A stretch of DNA of 64,000 bases from Calothrix sp. NIES-4105 (GCF_002368415.1 NZ_AP018290.1:7307717-7371716), one strand, 5' to 3'. Shown: positions 36,501 through 45,573, numbered from the stretch's first letter. Numbers and translations: made by a program. Notes: generated by a model not told the origin, from the sequence alone.

Positions 36501-36538
36501 TTTCATCCTGATTTCATCAAACCCTGTCAAGCTATTCT
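36501..36538 (+). promoter_or_regulatory. Response-regulator direct repeat ahead of its own gene
   Basis: TTTCAT (36501-36506), CCTGA, TTTCAT (36512-36517), then TATTCT (36533-36538). This implies autoregulation of the two-component genes. Confidence 0.75.
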
Positions 36539-36573
36539 TTAGGAGCAACCAAACTTTAACTACTTAATTTGAT

Positions 36574-37278
36574 ATGCGGGTGTTGCTAGTCGAAGATGAG
36601 CCAGATTTAGGAGCTGCTATCAAACGCACTCTCAACCAGCATAAGTACTTGGTTGATTGGGTAATAGATGGTACAGATGCATGGGAATATTTAGAAAATA
36701 GCTCGGCAGAATATACAGTGGCGATTTTAGATTGGATGCTTCCAGGAATTACTGGTATAGAATTGTGTAAAAGATTACGCTTAAAACAAAACTCTCTACC
36801 TGTGTTGATGCTAACAGCTAAGGATAGGATGGAAGATAAGATTGCTGGTTTGGATGCAGGCGCCGATGATTACTTAGTCAAACCGTTTGGGATGGGAGAA
36901 TTACTGGCAAGGTTACGAGCATTACAGCGTCGCTCTCCTCTATTTCAACCCCCAAAGCTTACTGTTGGTAATTTAACTTTAGATTATGCCAATAATTCAG
37001 TTGCTAGTAGTGACGCAACAGGTAATCAACAGGTAATACCTCTGACTAATAAAGAATTCCAAATTTTGGAATATCTGATGAAGCATCAAAACCAAATTGT
37101 TACTACCGAACAAATTCGCTCGGCAGTATGGGAAGTGAGCGCAGAAGCGGGTAGTAATGTGGTTGCGGCACAAATACGTTTATTGCGTCGTAAACTATTA
37201 AATAGCGACTGTGCCAACCCTATTGAAACTTTACACGGTATGGGATATCGGCTTAATTCCAGTCATGAATCAAAATAG
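36574..37278 (+). CDS. OmpR-family response regulator (CopR/RppA-like)
   Basis: A 234-residue regulator with a receiver domain (acidic pair E7-D8, phospho-acceptor Asp53 in ILDWMLP, Lys in YLVKPFG) and a winged-helix output domain (TNKEFQILEYLMKHQNQIVTTEQI, RLLRRKL, GMGYRL). It is followed by its kinase with a 14-base overlap. The shared TTTCAT-N5-TTTCAT sites in front of the copper genes, including its own, make it the probable binder. In Synechocystis, CopR controls copM and copBAC in the same way. Nickel or cobalt relatives (NrsR, RppA) are alternatives. Confidence 0.9.
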   Translation: MRVLLVEDEPDLGAAIKRTLNQHKYLVDWVIDGTDAWEYLENSSAEYTVAILDWMLPGITGIELCKRLRLKQNSLPVLMLTAKDRMEDKIAGLDAGADDYLVKPFGMGELLARLRALQRRSPLFQPPKLTVGNLTLDYANNSVASSDATGNQQVIPLTNKEFQILEYLMKHQNQIVTTEQIRSAVWEVSAEAGSNVVAAQIRLLRRKLLNSDCANPIETLHGMGYRLNSSHESK

Positions 37279-38695
37279 ATTGTTCCGACTAACCCGCATT
37301 CGTTTAGCTGCGTATTATGCTCTTGTGATGGGTTTAATTTTAAGTTTATGTGCTTTTGGTTTTTACAGAGCAGTGTTTCATGCTCATGTAGTAGCTTTAG
37401 ACAATGAAATCGAGTCAATCGCTGGAACTATACATGATACTATTGAACCAAAATTACCAACACCTGGACGTTTAGAACCTGTTGTACAGCAGTTATTTCC
37501 AAATTTCAGTATTTGCATAGGCGCCAACTGTATTCAACAGCAACCAGATACTAAACGCCATGTTGTTGGTGCTTTTGACAAAAGTAATTACTATATTCGT
37601 TTTTTTGATATTTCTGGGCGTTTGATAGCTACAGCGGGTAATTACCCAGAAGGAATATCTGGTAATTTTAATCAAAAAACTTGGCAATTTGTTAAAGATA
37701 AACAAGGTAATGAATTTCATCAAATGACGATGCATTTACACACTCGATATAATGGTGATTGGGGTTACTTGCAAATCGGACGAAGTTTAGAAGAATTTAA
37801 TCATTATCTTGATAGTGTAAAACTAGTTTTAATATTAGGTTTGCCGATAGCGATGGGTACAATTGCTGCCGCTAGCTGGTGGTTATCTGGATTAGCAATG
37901 CAGCCTATTTATCAATCTTACAGGCAAATTCAACAGTTTACAGCCGATGCTGCACATGAATTGCGAACTCCTTTAGCTGCTACAGGCGCCACTGTAGAGT
38001 CAGCGCTGTTATCGCCACAATTAGATGCAGAAGAAACGCGCGATATTTTGCAAACTATCCACCGTCAAAATCAGCGACTGACAACTTTAGTTGTTGATTT
38101 ACTAATGTTAGTGCGTTTAGAGAAGCAGCCTCTTAAACAACTTAAACAACAGGAACAATGCTGCTTAAATGATATTGTTAGCGATTTAATTGAAGAATTT
38201 GAAGCAATGGCAACTGCCGCAGGAATAACATTAACGTCTGTGCTGACATCTGTAAAGTCCGCGCATCAACGGTTAAATATTATTGGCAACACCGACCAGC
38301 TTTATCGTTTGTTTTCTAATTTAATTGTAAATGCAATTCAATACACACCAACTGGAGGAGAGGTAACAGTATTCTTAAATAAAAGCGACTCTTATGCTAT
38401 AATTAAAGTTCAGGATACAGGTATTGGTATTCCACTTGAGGAAATTCCTCACATTTTTGATCGCTTTTACCGTCTTTCGAGTGATCGTTCTCGCAGCACT
38501 GGTGGTTCAGGATTAGGTTTAGCTATTGTAAGCGCAATAGTTAGTGTACATAAAGGAAAGTTAAATGTAGAAAGTGAATTGGGTAAAGGTAGCACTTTTA
38601 CAATTCAACTACCTTTAGACGCCACTAGCTTCAAGAACAAAAGTTCTATTTCTTTATTCAAAGGGTTGTATTACAGGTTGCGTAAACCTAGATAA
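37265..38695 (+). CDS. Sensor histidine kinase partner (CopS/RppB-like)
   Basis: A 476-residue membrane kinase. The first helix lies at about 12-36 (LAAYYALVMGLILSLCAFGFYRAVF), a periplasmic sensor region at about 37-175 with two Cys (FSICIGANCIQ), and the second helix at about 177-200. The catalytic core follows: AAHELRTPLAATGA with the His, NLIVNAIQYTPTGGEV, DTGIGI and GGSGLGLAIV. The ATG overlaps the regulator gene by 14 bases. Cysteine and scattered His/Met residues in the sensor could bind metal, but no known site is recognised. The context argues for copper sensing. Confidence 0.9.
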   Translation: MNQNRLFRLTRIRLAAYYALVMGLILSLCAFGFYRAVFHAHVVALDNEIESIAGTIHDTIEPKLPTPGRLEPVVQQLFPNFSICIGANCIQQQPDTKRHVVGAFDKSNYYIRFFDISGRLIATAGNYPEGISGNFNQKTWQFVKDKQGNEFHQMTMHLHTRYNGDWGYLQIGRSLEEFNHYLDSVKLVLILGLPIAMGTIAAASWWLSGLAMQPIYQSYRQIQQFTADAAHELRTPLAATGATVESALLSPQLDAEETRDILQTIHRQNQRLTTLVVDLLMLVRLEKQPLKQLKQQEQCCLNDIVSDLIEEFEAMATAAGITLTSVLTSVKSAHQRLNIIGNTDQLYRLFSNLIVNAIQYTPTGGEVTVFLNKSDSYAIIKVQDTGIGIPLEEIPHIFDRFYRLSSDRSRSTGGSGLGLAIVSAIVSVHKGKLNVESELGKGSTFTIQLPLDATSFKNKSSISLFKGLYYRLRKPR

Positions 38696-39068
38696 AATCG
38701 TTTTTCTTTGCCATCATCGAAGCAATTTATGGCGTTATTGCCAATTCTCTCGCATTGCTTACAGATCTGACTTTTCACGTTATGTGGAAAAACATACGAA
38801 AAACCTAACCCCCAACCCAAGCGTGAAAAGTCAGGCTTACAAATGCAGGCCATAATTTCGGCATTCCGGTTAGATGACAAAAATACTTGCAGTTTTTTCT
38901 ATTTCTATCCCAAAACTGCATAAATTGATTTTGCTTACCCTGTTAAGAACAAAGAACGAAAGCTTATTAATGCTTAACTTCTGTTCTGTAAATAAAGTAA
39001 GTGTTTATTTACACAATCAGATTTTTGCTGATGCATAAGTTTTAGACTTATTCATAGAGGATTAGATT
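38696..39068. other. Intergenic region with a 13-bp inverted repeat
   Basis: CTGACTTTTCACG (38767-38779) and CGTGAAAAGTCAG (38822-38834) pair across 42 bases. Apart from a purine-rich ATAGAGGATTAG ahead of the DUF2808 ATG, nothing else is seen. Confidence 0.55.
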
Positions 39069-39554
39069 ATGAACAAACGACTGATCAATAGTGCTGTATA
39101 CGCTCTTGCTGCTATGCTTTTAATTCCTGTCAGTTATGCCAGTGCCAATGATGACAACGGTGTATTTCCTCATATTGACGGTAATTCCCAGTTTCCTCAA
39201 ACAAGAGTTAGCAATGTCAGACACACTTTTGAAGTACACATTCCTAAGAATAGTAAATCAGTTTCCCACATTTTTATTCAAGTTCCCGAAGTTGTTAAAT
39301 GGAGTAGTAAAGCTAAAAATGTAGTTGTAAATGGAAACGGTAAAAAAGTTAATGCGAATGTAACTATTCATGAAAAAACTATTACACTTGCTTTTGCCGA
39401 ACCAGTTGTACCGGACACACATTTATCAATCGATATAAATAATGTCAGACGAGTTACTCTTGGTAATGGTTCGGTATACCGCTTATCTACTAAATTTGAA
39501 AGCAGTGAAATAACTATGCCTATTGGTGTAGTAAGATTTCGCATTCAGGGATAA
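39069..39554 (+). CDS. Exported DUF2808-family protein
   Basis: A 161-residue protein with a signal peptide (VYALAAMLLIPVSYASA) and one domain. The domain contains RHTFEVHIPKNSKSVSHIFIQVP, VNANVTIHEKTITLAF and HLSIDINNVRR, as in cyanobacterial DUF2808 proteins. The function is unknown; the family is exported and beta-rich. It is unrelated in sequence to the copper genes upstream and probably independent of them. Confidence 0.75.
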   Translation: MNKRLINSAVYALAAMLLIPVSYASANDDNGVFPHIDGNSQFPQTRVSNVRHTFEVHIPKNSKSVSHIFIQVPEVVKWSSKAKNVVVNGNGKKVNANVTIHEKTITLAFAEPVVPDTHLSIDINNVRRVTLGNGSVYRLSTKFESSEITMPIGVVRFRIQG

Positions 39555-39629
39555 CCAAAGATTGCTTAATGAAACAACTCAAGTTAGTTTGAATATTGTT
39601 AAGCAACTTGTTAACTGAAATCAACCGCT

Positions 39630-40559
39630 TTAAATTTGTTTGAACAACATTTTTTCAAACACCTGACATACAAGAGTTTGAAATCGTTGCTGGTGTTTTA
39701 TTAGGATAAATTCTCTGACTATTTCATGTTTATAAGATGAATCTTTACCCATTGTCAGTTGTATTGGACGTAATACGCCAAGTTGAACCTCTTTTTTTAC
39801 CATTAACTCGGAAAGAGCAGTGGCGCCAACTCCATTTTCAACTGCGGCTTTTACCATTTCGCCACTACTGAATTCTAAAATTGAATTTAGTTTGCTTGTT
39901 TCTATTCCCCATTGTTGTAATGCTTGCTCAAATCTTTGTCGTGTTCCAGAACCAATTTCTCGCATTACCCAATCTGTTGTAGTGAGTTCTTCTAAAGAAA
40001 TAAAATCACGCTCATACCAAGGGTGGGTTTTTCCTACTACTATGACTAAACAATCATTTCCGACTATCTTCTTCTCTAAACTACATGTATCCGAGGGTTG
40101 AACTTCCCCCTCTACCAAACCCAAATCAAACGACCCAGAAATTGTACCAGCAATAATTACTTCGGTATTGCCAAGAGTACAATTAACTTGGATACCGGGA
40201 TATTGACGTTTAAATTCACTAATAAAGTCAGGTAGCCAATAATTACCAATAGTTAGACTAGCTCCTAACCTTAATTCTCCTCGTTGCAAGTTGTTTAATT
40301 CGCGCAAACCCCGTTCAGCCAAAGCTACCTGGTCTAAAATCTTCTGGGCTTCGACTTGTAATAGTTGTCCTGCTGAGGTAATCTCTATATGGCGGTTAAT
40401 ACGATGGAAAAGTTTCACCCCATATTCTTCCTCTAATCCCTGAATTGCTCCACTTACCGCTGGTTGACTAATATAAAGTGCTTCCGACGCGCGCGTAAAG
40501 TGCATATGTTCTGCCACGGCTAGAAAAATCTTTAATTGGTCTAGTGTCATTTTTGCCAT
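39630..40559 (-). CDS. LysR-type transcriptional regulator
   Basis: About 309 residues beginning MAKMTLDQLKIFLAVAEHMHFTRASEAL, with helix-turn-helix FTRASEALYISQPAVSGAIQGLEEEYG and a two-lobed effector domain (GASLTIGNYWLPDFISEFKRQYPGI). The start three codons upstream of MTLDQL is used; longer frames are not family-like. It is divergent from a TSUP transporter gene, with an inverted repeat between them, so it probably controls that gene. It resembles CysB/CbbR-type regulators in general shape only. Confidence 0.9.
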   Translation of the reverse strand: MAKMTLDQLKIFLAVAEHMHFTRASEALYISQPAVSGAIQGLEEEYGVKLFHRINRHIEITSAGQLLQVEAQKILDQVALAERGLRELNNLQRGELRLGASLTIGNYWLPDFISEFKRQYPGIQVNCTLGNTEVIIAGTISGSFDLGLVEGEVQPSDTCSLEKKIVGNDCLVIVVGKTHPWYERDFISLEELTTTDWVMREIGSGTRQRFEQALQQWGIETSKLNSILEFSSGEMVKAAVENGVGATALSELMVKKEVQLGVLRPIQLTMGKDSSYKHEIVREFILIKHQQRFQTLVCQVFEKMLFKQI

Positions 40560-40763
40560 TGAGCGGATATCCATAGGGAGAACGAGCGTACAAGCTTCAC
40601 ACAGCAATTTAATATACCCATTTATTTTCAATAATAAAAGGTTTTTACACAAAAAATATCATTCGTTGGCGCCACTTCCTGAATATTTAAAAGCACTAAA
40701 AAAAGATAGATATGCCGTAGATTATTTGATGTATAAGAGCGAAATGAGCGTGAATCACTTTAG

Positions 40764-40780
40764 GTTATCGTTTTGATAAC
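40764..40780. promoter_or_regulatory. Probable LysR operator
   Basis: GTTATC-GTTTT-GATAAC, a perfect 6-bp dyad, lies between the divergent LysR and TSUP genes in an otherwise featureless 341-base gap. Confidence 0.55.
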
Positions 40781-40900
40781 TAAACAATATTGCCTATAGT
40801 CTGAAAATTGATTACGGTTAAATCAGTTGTTAAATGAAAATAAAAACATTCATTAGCAATGAAATAGTTTTTACTTGAAAAAATAGTTTTTTTAGGCATT

Positions 40901-41278
40901 ATGATATTGTATTTACTATTAGGCGTATTTGCCGGAGCATTGAGTGGATTAATCGGAATTGGTGGTGGAGTAATTATTACACCTGCCTTAATTTTTTGGT
41001 TTGGCTTTTCTCAGCATCAAGCGCAAGGCACTACATTAGCTTTATTAGTTCCCCCGATTGGAATTTTAGCTGCTTGGACTTATTATCAGCAGGGATATGT
41101 AGATTTAAAAATAGCTTCACTCATTTGTTTAGGTTTCTTTTTCGGTGGGTTTATTGGCGCCAAGCTTGCCACAAATGTACCTAACTATTGGTTAGAGAAA
41201 ATATTTGGCTTTGCACTAATGGTAATTTCTCTAAAAATGATTTTTAGTCAAAAAGCCAAAGTTAAAATTTTTAATTAA
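40901..41278 (+). CDS. Half-length TSUP (TauE/SafE) membrane transporter
   Basis: A 125-residue membrane protein with four helices. The TSUP first-half motif GALSGLIGIGGGVIITPAL is followed by QGTTLALLVPPIG. Full-length family members have two such halves (about 250 residues); half-size forms exist and may work as dimers. TSUP proteins move sulfite, sulfonates or other organic anions. It is divergent from the LysR gene. The open frame ends with a normal basic tail (SQKAKVKIFN), arguing for a natural short form rather than a truncation. Confidence 0.8.
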   Translation: MILYLLLGVFAGALSGLIGIGGGVIITPALIFWFGFSQHQAQGTTLALLVPPIGILAAWTYYQQGYVDLKIASLICLGFFFGGFIGAKLATNVPNYWLEKIFGFALMVISLKMIFSQKAKVKIFN

Positions 41279-41787
41279 GAAATATTTTCTATGCCTTTGA
41301 GGCATTTACTCCGAAGTCATCTAGCTGTTTGGTATGATACCAACCCTAACAGCAATAGACGCAGCCTTACCCAAACTCTCAGGAGTCAAAGAAAAAATTG
41401 CTTTTGCACAAGAAAGATTTGCAGTTAAAAAATCTTTATAGACTAATGTATAAAATAATACAATAATTACTAGTAATTTGAACAAATAAGCTAACCAACC
41501 ATAATTTTACAAAATGCCAGCAGTAAGGACGCGAAGCTCAATATTTCGCGTCTCTTACCATTTTTCAGTGACAGGTACAAGTAAATTTATCGCTACAGAC
41601 GGTATATAACTGGACACGGTATGAAATATATGATACTTTCATATAACCAGGTTAAGAACTCATTAAAGCTTAATTATTAATCGGTTATTTTAAGACCATA
41701 ATAATTTAAGCATTTAATAAGACATCCATCGATATGAATTTAAAATTGCATCTGCTCCCAAAATTTTACTTGCAAAGGGAGATTTCT
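41279..41787. other. Intergenic region with hairpin repeat and possible gene scrap
   Basis: Positions about 41338-41441 read TLTAIDAALPKLSGVKEKIAFAQ in one plus-strand frame, a scrap with no parent recognised. GACGCGAA (41528-41535) and TTCGCGTC (41545-41552) form the hairpin of a dispersed repeat. GGGAG lies just before the next start. Confidence 0.4.
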
Positions 41788-42753
41788 ATGAAAAAGGCAG
41801 AAAATGACATTGATGTAGAAAAGCTGCTTGCAGAGAGTTTAATCAAAGCAGGTCTTATCAACGAAAAGCAATTATGGTCTGTAGATAAGCAGCAGCAGAT
41901 AAGCTCAAAAAGTCTCGAAACCATTCTAGTTGAACAAGGCTGGGTTAAACCGCAAACAATTACCTATTTTAAAGAAAATTTAAAAGACAGCTTCGAGCAA
42001 CAGACAGCTAAGGAGCTTAACAATGTCACTATTAATCTTTCTGCTAAACGTGTTTTCAGAATTCTTTTAACCATCATATGTTTTCTTACATCCGTTAGTT
42101 TGATTGGACAGTTAAGCCAGCGGTATCTTCCTGACTTCTTTTTGCGTGATGGTTTCGCTAGGATATTTAATCTCGATGGAGAACAGAACATACCCGCTGT
42201 GTACTCAGCACTGGCATTACTCTCTTGCTCAATCATTTTAAGTTTCATCACTTACATTAAAAAGAATCGACATGATTCGTACACTCCTTACTGGAGAGGA
42301 TTATCAATTGTGTTCGCTTTTCTGTCTTTCGATGAATTAGCTAGTCTGCATGAAAGCATAATGTACCCAGTACGGGCAGCTCTTAAAACTGATGGATTTT
42401 TGTATTTTGCTTGGGTTATTCCCGGAAGCATTGGTGTATTAATCTTTTTACTAGTATTTTTGAAATTTATTACCAATCTGACTACGAAGACCAGAAATAT
42501 ATTTTTAATAGCTGGTACAACTTACATTGCTGGCGCTATAGGTTGTGAAATGGTAGGGGGTTACATTGTTAGCGTGTATACACGGCAGTCTATCTTTTAT
42601 GTATTTGAGTTTACTTTAGAAGAGTTTTTAGAACAGTTAGGAGTAGCTATCTTTATATATGGACTTTTATCATACATTGGTTTTTATGCTAAAGACGCAT
42701 TTTTAAAAATTAAAATACCCCATAAAAACAGAATTGACGTAATTAGCATATAA
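41788..42753 (+). CDS. Unknown polytopic membrane protein with a GspE-N-like head
   Basis: A 321-residue protein. Residues 1-75 (VEKLLAESLIKAGLINEKQLWSV, QGWVKPQTITYF) resemble the small N-terminal domain of type II secretion/pilus ATPases (GspE/MshEN). Residues about 90-315 form about seven helices. Conserved-looking acidic motifs lie within or beside the membrane: SFDELASLHE, GAIGCEMVGG and FTLEEFLEQLG. These Glu/His clusters suggest a membrane metal or proton site, but no family is recognised. The ATG at 41788 follows GGGAG by 7 bases, so it is preferred to an upstream ATG at 41734. Confidence 0.7.
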   Translation: MKKAENDIDVEKLLAESLIKAGLINEKQLWSVDKQQQISSKSLETILVEQGWVKPQTITYFKENLKDSFEQQTAKELNNVTINLSAKRVFRILLTIICFLTSVSLIGQLSQRYLPDFFLRDGFARIFNLDGEQNIPAVYSALALLSCSIILSFITYIKKNRHDSYTPYWRGLSIVFAFLSFDELASLHESIMYPVRAALKTDGFLYFAWVIPGSIGVLIFLLVFLKFITNLTTKTRNIFLIAGTTYIAGAIGCEMVGGYIVSVYTRQSIFYVFEFTLEEFLEQLGVAIFIYGLLSYIGFYAKDAFLKIKIPHKNRIDVISI

Positions 42754-42798
42754 AACTGTGTGGCGCTACGAAAAAATTTCAACATAGCAATCAAATTT

Positions 42799-42833
42799 GT
42801 AGGTTGGGTTATGCTGCGAGCTAACCCACCTAC
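42799..42833. repeat. GTAGGTTGGGTTA interspersed hairpin
   Basis: GTAGGTTGGGTTA (42799-42811) and TAACCCACCTAC (42822-42833), the same repeat family as at 9784 and 16728. Confidence 0.7.
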
Positions 42834-42865
42834 ACATTAGTTTTAACTTTTATATCAAATACTGC

Positions 42866-42936
42866 TTTTATGCTTGCTCATTCGCTCAAATCTTTAATTC
42901 ACGCTGCTGCCGCAGAACCAGATTTTTCAGTTGAGG
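42866..42936 (+). pseudogene. Scrap of a TetR gene 3' end
   Basis: About 70 bases encode MLAHSLKSLIHAAAAEPDFSV and are nearly identical to the 3' part of the TetR gene at 19258-19878 (MLAHSLESLIHAAAAEP). No other part of the gene is present. Confidence 0.8.
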
Positions 42937-42990
42937 TGAGAGCATATAATTTGTAGTAATCACTTACACTGCTAAAAATACTAAATTTGC

Positions 42991-43239
42991 TTATTTTGTA
43001 TTAATGCTTTGTTTTGGACTATTAGCATCTTGTAATTTTCGTTTTTGGAGAAAATTTGACATGAAAGGTATTTCAAACAATAAGTAGAAAGGATAAGCGA
43101 AGAGTAGTGATGCGATTGTACCTAACACATAAGATGCAGTAGCAAATACATCAGCAGATAATTGTAAGTTGAATAAGCTGTAACGAACTAATGAAAGTAT
43201 TGGCCCATGAGTTAGATATAAACTATAGGAAATAGTCCC
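42991..43239 (-). pseudogene. C-terminal fragment of an acyltransferase-3 (OafA-like) membrane protein
   Basis: Minus-strand frame GTISYSLYLTHGPILSLVRY continues through a final helix (YVLGTIASLLFAYPFYLLFE) to a TAA at 42991-42993. SYSLYLTH is the hallmark of the last helices of acyltransferase-3 O-acetylases. Everything upstream is missing. It lies downstream of two other acetyltransferase genes on the same strand, hinting at a former polysaccharide-acetylation locus. Confidence 0.75.
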
Positions 43240-43291
43240 TTACTAAAGTGATATCTATCTAGTAGTCTGTGTGATTAATTTTGTCAGGTTA

Positions 43292-43434
43292 GTAGGGTGT
43301 GGAGGGCGCCGTTACAATCTTCAATAAAACGAAAAATCATGTGCGCTCTCCGCACCACCGAGAATGCCGATGCGATCAGGCTACAAGTCTTTTCATGAAG
43401 AGTGGAATTTTTCCGCTCAGGTCACACACCCTAC
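43292..43434. repeat. GTAGGGTGTG inverted-repeat element
   Basis: GTAGGGTGTG (43292-43301) and CACACCCTAC (43425-43434) bound about 143 bases. Interior TTACAATCTTCAATAAAACG resembles the interior of the element at 46604-46664, so the two are related. ACTCTGCGTCTCTGTGGTAA-type sequence lies just outside (about 43488-43507). Confidence 0.5.
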
Positions 43435-43566
43435 CATACCGTAAGACAGGCGCCAACATAAAATGTCTCTAACTCCTCTCTCTGTGTACTCTGCGTCTCT
43501 GTGGTAAAAATCCTTACTATCAAAACTTATGACATAAACCACTAGGTAGATGTAACAATGTATCGT

Positions 43567-43975
43567 TTATGCGTTCACATGCGACGTGTCGCTTGTAGAG
43601 TTAATTTGTTCGTTCGCTTGCCTACTCTTGATAACTCTTGCTGGTACACCTACTGCTACTGAATAAGCAGGAATATTTTTTGTGACTACTGAACCGGCGC
43701 CGATAACGCTTCCTCTTCCGATAGTCACTCCCTATGCGAACTGTTACTCCATGTCCAAGCCAACAATCATCTTCAATGACAATTCCTTTGCGAGTAACAC
43801 CTTGCAATGCGATGTCTATAGTCAGGTCTGAAAAGATATGATTGTTAGCATATATACCAGACTTTGCGGCAATCATGCAGGACTTACCAATTCTGATGTG
43901 TCCAGGCCCTGCAAGAGAAACATAAGGTCCGAGAAGTACACCTTTATCAATCAAGATGTGAGTATACCCAAGGTG
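43567..43975 (-). pseudogene. Hexapeptide-repeat acetyltransferase, truncated and frameshifted
   Basis: Reads IDKGVLLGPYVSLAGPGHIRIG and QGVTRKGIVIEDDCWLGHGVTV. After a one-base shift near 43730 it continues [35 protein letters not shown] to a stop at 43567. It closely parallels the intact gene at 44670-45356 but lacks its first 110 or so residues. It stands downstream of the second mini-protein copy, as the intact gene stands downstream of the first. Confidence 0.85.
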
Positions 43976-44163
43976 TAATCTAAATGTAACTATGTGAATA
44001 TAGACCCATTAAACCACATTTTTTAGTTACAACTTTTAGATGTCAACCTTCCCAACTATTAAGTTAGATATCCCGAATAGCAATTATCAACTTGAAAAGA
44101 AAACATGTCAATAAAGCTACATCGGTTATGAGTATCTTATAACTTTGCTTGATATTGCAATTA

Positions 44164-44292
44164 CTAAGGTGGAGTTTCGCCTACTTCAGCCATTTCGTTG
44201 AAGTTTACCATTGGCGCAAACACGTAAGCACTGCCGCGATTTCGATGGCGGCTCTGCTGTATGTAGTTTTCAGAGGCTGTAGATATAATCAT
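44164..44292 (-). CDS. Conserved mini-protein, second copy (42 residues)
   Basis: MIISTASENYIQQSRHRNRG followed by SAYVFAPMVNFNEMAEVGETPP, then TAG. It aligns end to end with the mini-protein at 45671-45808: both start M-(V/I)-I, share NRG and finish FAPMV-x-FN-x-MAEVG-x-TPP. An in-frame stop lies six codons upstream, so the start must be this ATG or the GTG three codons earlier. Conservation of protein with third-base differences argues that it is translated. It precedes the decayed acetyltransferase. The function is unknown. Confidence 0.6.
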   Translation of the reverse strand: MIISTASENYIQQSRHRNRGSAYVFAPMVNFNEMAEVGETPP

Positions 44293-44669
44293 AGCAATCA
44301 CGGTAGGTCAGACCTTTGAGCTACCTTTTTGCCCTTGAATCTGAATTTACATTTATTCCTAAAATTAAGACTACCACAAGCTTTTTAAAGGAGGTATAAA
44401 TTACTCAGAAAATTTATAAGGTTTTCATAAAATTATGATTCACCGCTAATCGGTTACACTTTGTTGGTATCAGTTTTACGTAAGTTGGACAAGAATAACA
44501 ATAAATCTGCGTAAATAGACGTAAAATCATGTGTAAAATCTTTAAATTAAACTTGATATGAAGGCGCCAAATAGTTTACTGATAAAGATATTCCACCTTT
44601 TCTATTGCAGTTGGAGTTCCAGCAAAAGTTGTTAAAGCCAGCAAAGGTGCTGGCACAGCTTAAATTTTA
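44293..44669. other. Gap between mini-protein copy and intact acetyltransferase
   Basis: AT-rich, with one GGCGCC at 44563. No gene, repeat or clear terminator is seen. Confidence 0.5.
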
Positions 44670-45356
44670 CTAAGCGTTAATTAGCTCTTTCGATCCGCGC
44701 TTTTTAATGACCCGTGCGGGGATACCTACCGCAACCGAGAAGGGAGGAATATCTTTTGTAACTACTGAATTAGCACCAATAACGCAACCTTTACCGATAG
44801 TAACCCCATCTAACACCTTGACTCCAGAACCTAGCCAGCAGTCATCCTCAATTACAATTCCCTGACGAGTAACACCTTGTTCTCTTATCGGCAATTCCAA
44901 ATCGGTAAAATTATGATTATTTGCGAATATTCCTGACTGCGCTGCAATTAAACAATTTTGACCTATTTTTATATTTCCAGGCCCAGCAATAGAACTACCT
45001 GGTCCAATAAAAGTATTTTGACCGATGTGAATAAACGTGCCATCTAGCGCTCCTATATCAACGTTACGCTCAATAACAACTCCATTTTCTAGACAAATTT
45101 TATTGTTGCTGTATCCTCTTCCATCTATATAAACACCTTTAAAAATATATACACCACTCCCAATTTCAATAGAACTAGCTCCAGAGAATTCAACATTGTC
45201 TTGAATAAAAACTGAGCGACCTATCCGCGCAAAGATAGCACGATATAAAATATTTCGTAACTTAACACCGAAGAAAATTGTGGGGATATTACCAACAAGC
45301 GTCATTAATAAAAGCTCTTTAAAACGTTGCGATTTTGAAATAATTTGAAACTTCAT
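44670..45356 (-). CDS. Hexapeptide-repeat O-acetyltransferase
   Basis: A 228-residue left-handed beta-helix acetyltransferase. After a hydrophobic N-terminal segment (LLLMTLVGNIPTIFFGVKLRN) come hexapeptide coils (IEIGSGVYIFKGVYIDG, IHIGQNTFIGPGSSIAGPGNIKIGQNC). The NHNFTD loop follows, and the family end WLGSGVKVLDGVTIGKGCVIGANSVVTKDIPPFSVAVGIPARVI. Related enzymes (WcaF, Maa, NodL types) acetylate sugars of capsule or lipopolysaccharide using acetyl-CoA. AAGAGGATATTGTT precedes the ATG, a good ribosome site. The mini-protein gene at 45671 lies upstream on the same strand. Confidence 0.9.
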   Translation of the reverse strand: MKFQIISKSQRFKELLLMTLVGNIPTIFFGVKLRNILYRAIFARIGRSVFIQDNVEFSGASSIEIGSGVYIFKGVYIDGRGYSNNKICLENGVVIERNVDIGALDGTFIHIGQNTFIGPGSSIAGPGNIKIGQNCLIAAQSGIFANNHNFTDLELPIREQGVTRQGIVIEDDCWLGSGVKVLDGVTIGKGCVIGANSVVTKDIPPFSVAVGIPARVIKKRGSKELINA

Positions 45357-45485
45357 AACAATATCCTCTTAAAAAATTAAAATTTTTGTCCAACTACATT
45401 TTTCATTGCAGATTAAGATCGTGATACTCCTTGAATAGATATCACATACAGGTATTATTTAAATCCTGAGTTTTCATTCATGTTA

Positions 45486-45573
45486 AAAACCTCTCCCCCA
45501 ACCCCTCTCCTAAGAGGAGAGGGGAGTGTATCTTTTTCTCTCTTCCCTTATAGGGAAGGGGGTTAGGTTTTAC
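45486..45573. repeat. AAACCTCTCCCCC inverted repeat
   Basis: C-rich AAACCTCTCCCCCAACCCC on the left, GGAAGGGGGTTAGGTTTT on the right and an inner TCCTAAGAGGA hairpin. This is a common cyanobacterial dispersed repeat, located between mini-protein and acetyltransferase. Confidence 0.65.

Noticed and set aside
16814-38695. Arsenic or nickel resistance locus
   Set aside because: No ArsB/ArsC/ArsR or NrsD-type His-rich exporter is present; the Cu(I) ATPase signatures, DUF305 protein and cupredoxin favour copper.
40901-41278. Truncated TSUP pseudogene
   Set aside because: The frame ends with a normal basic tail after four complete helices, and half-length TSUP proteins are known, so it is kept as a gene.
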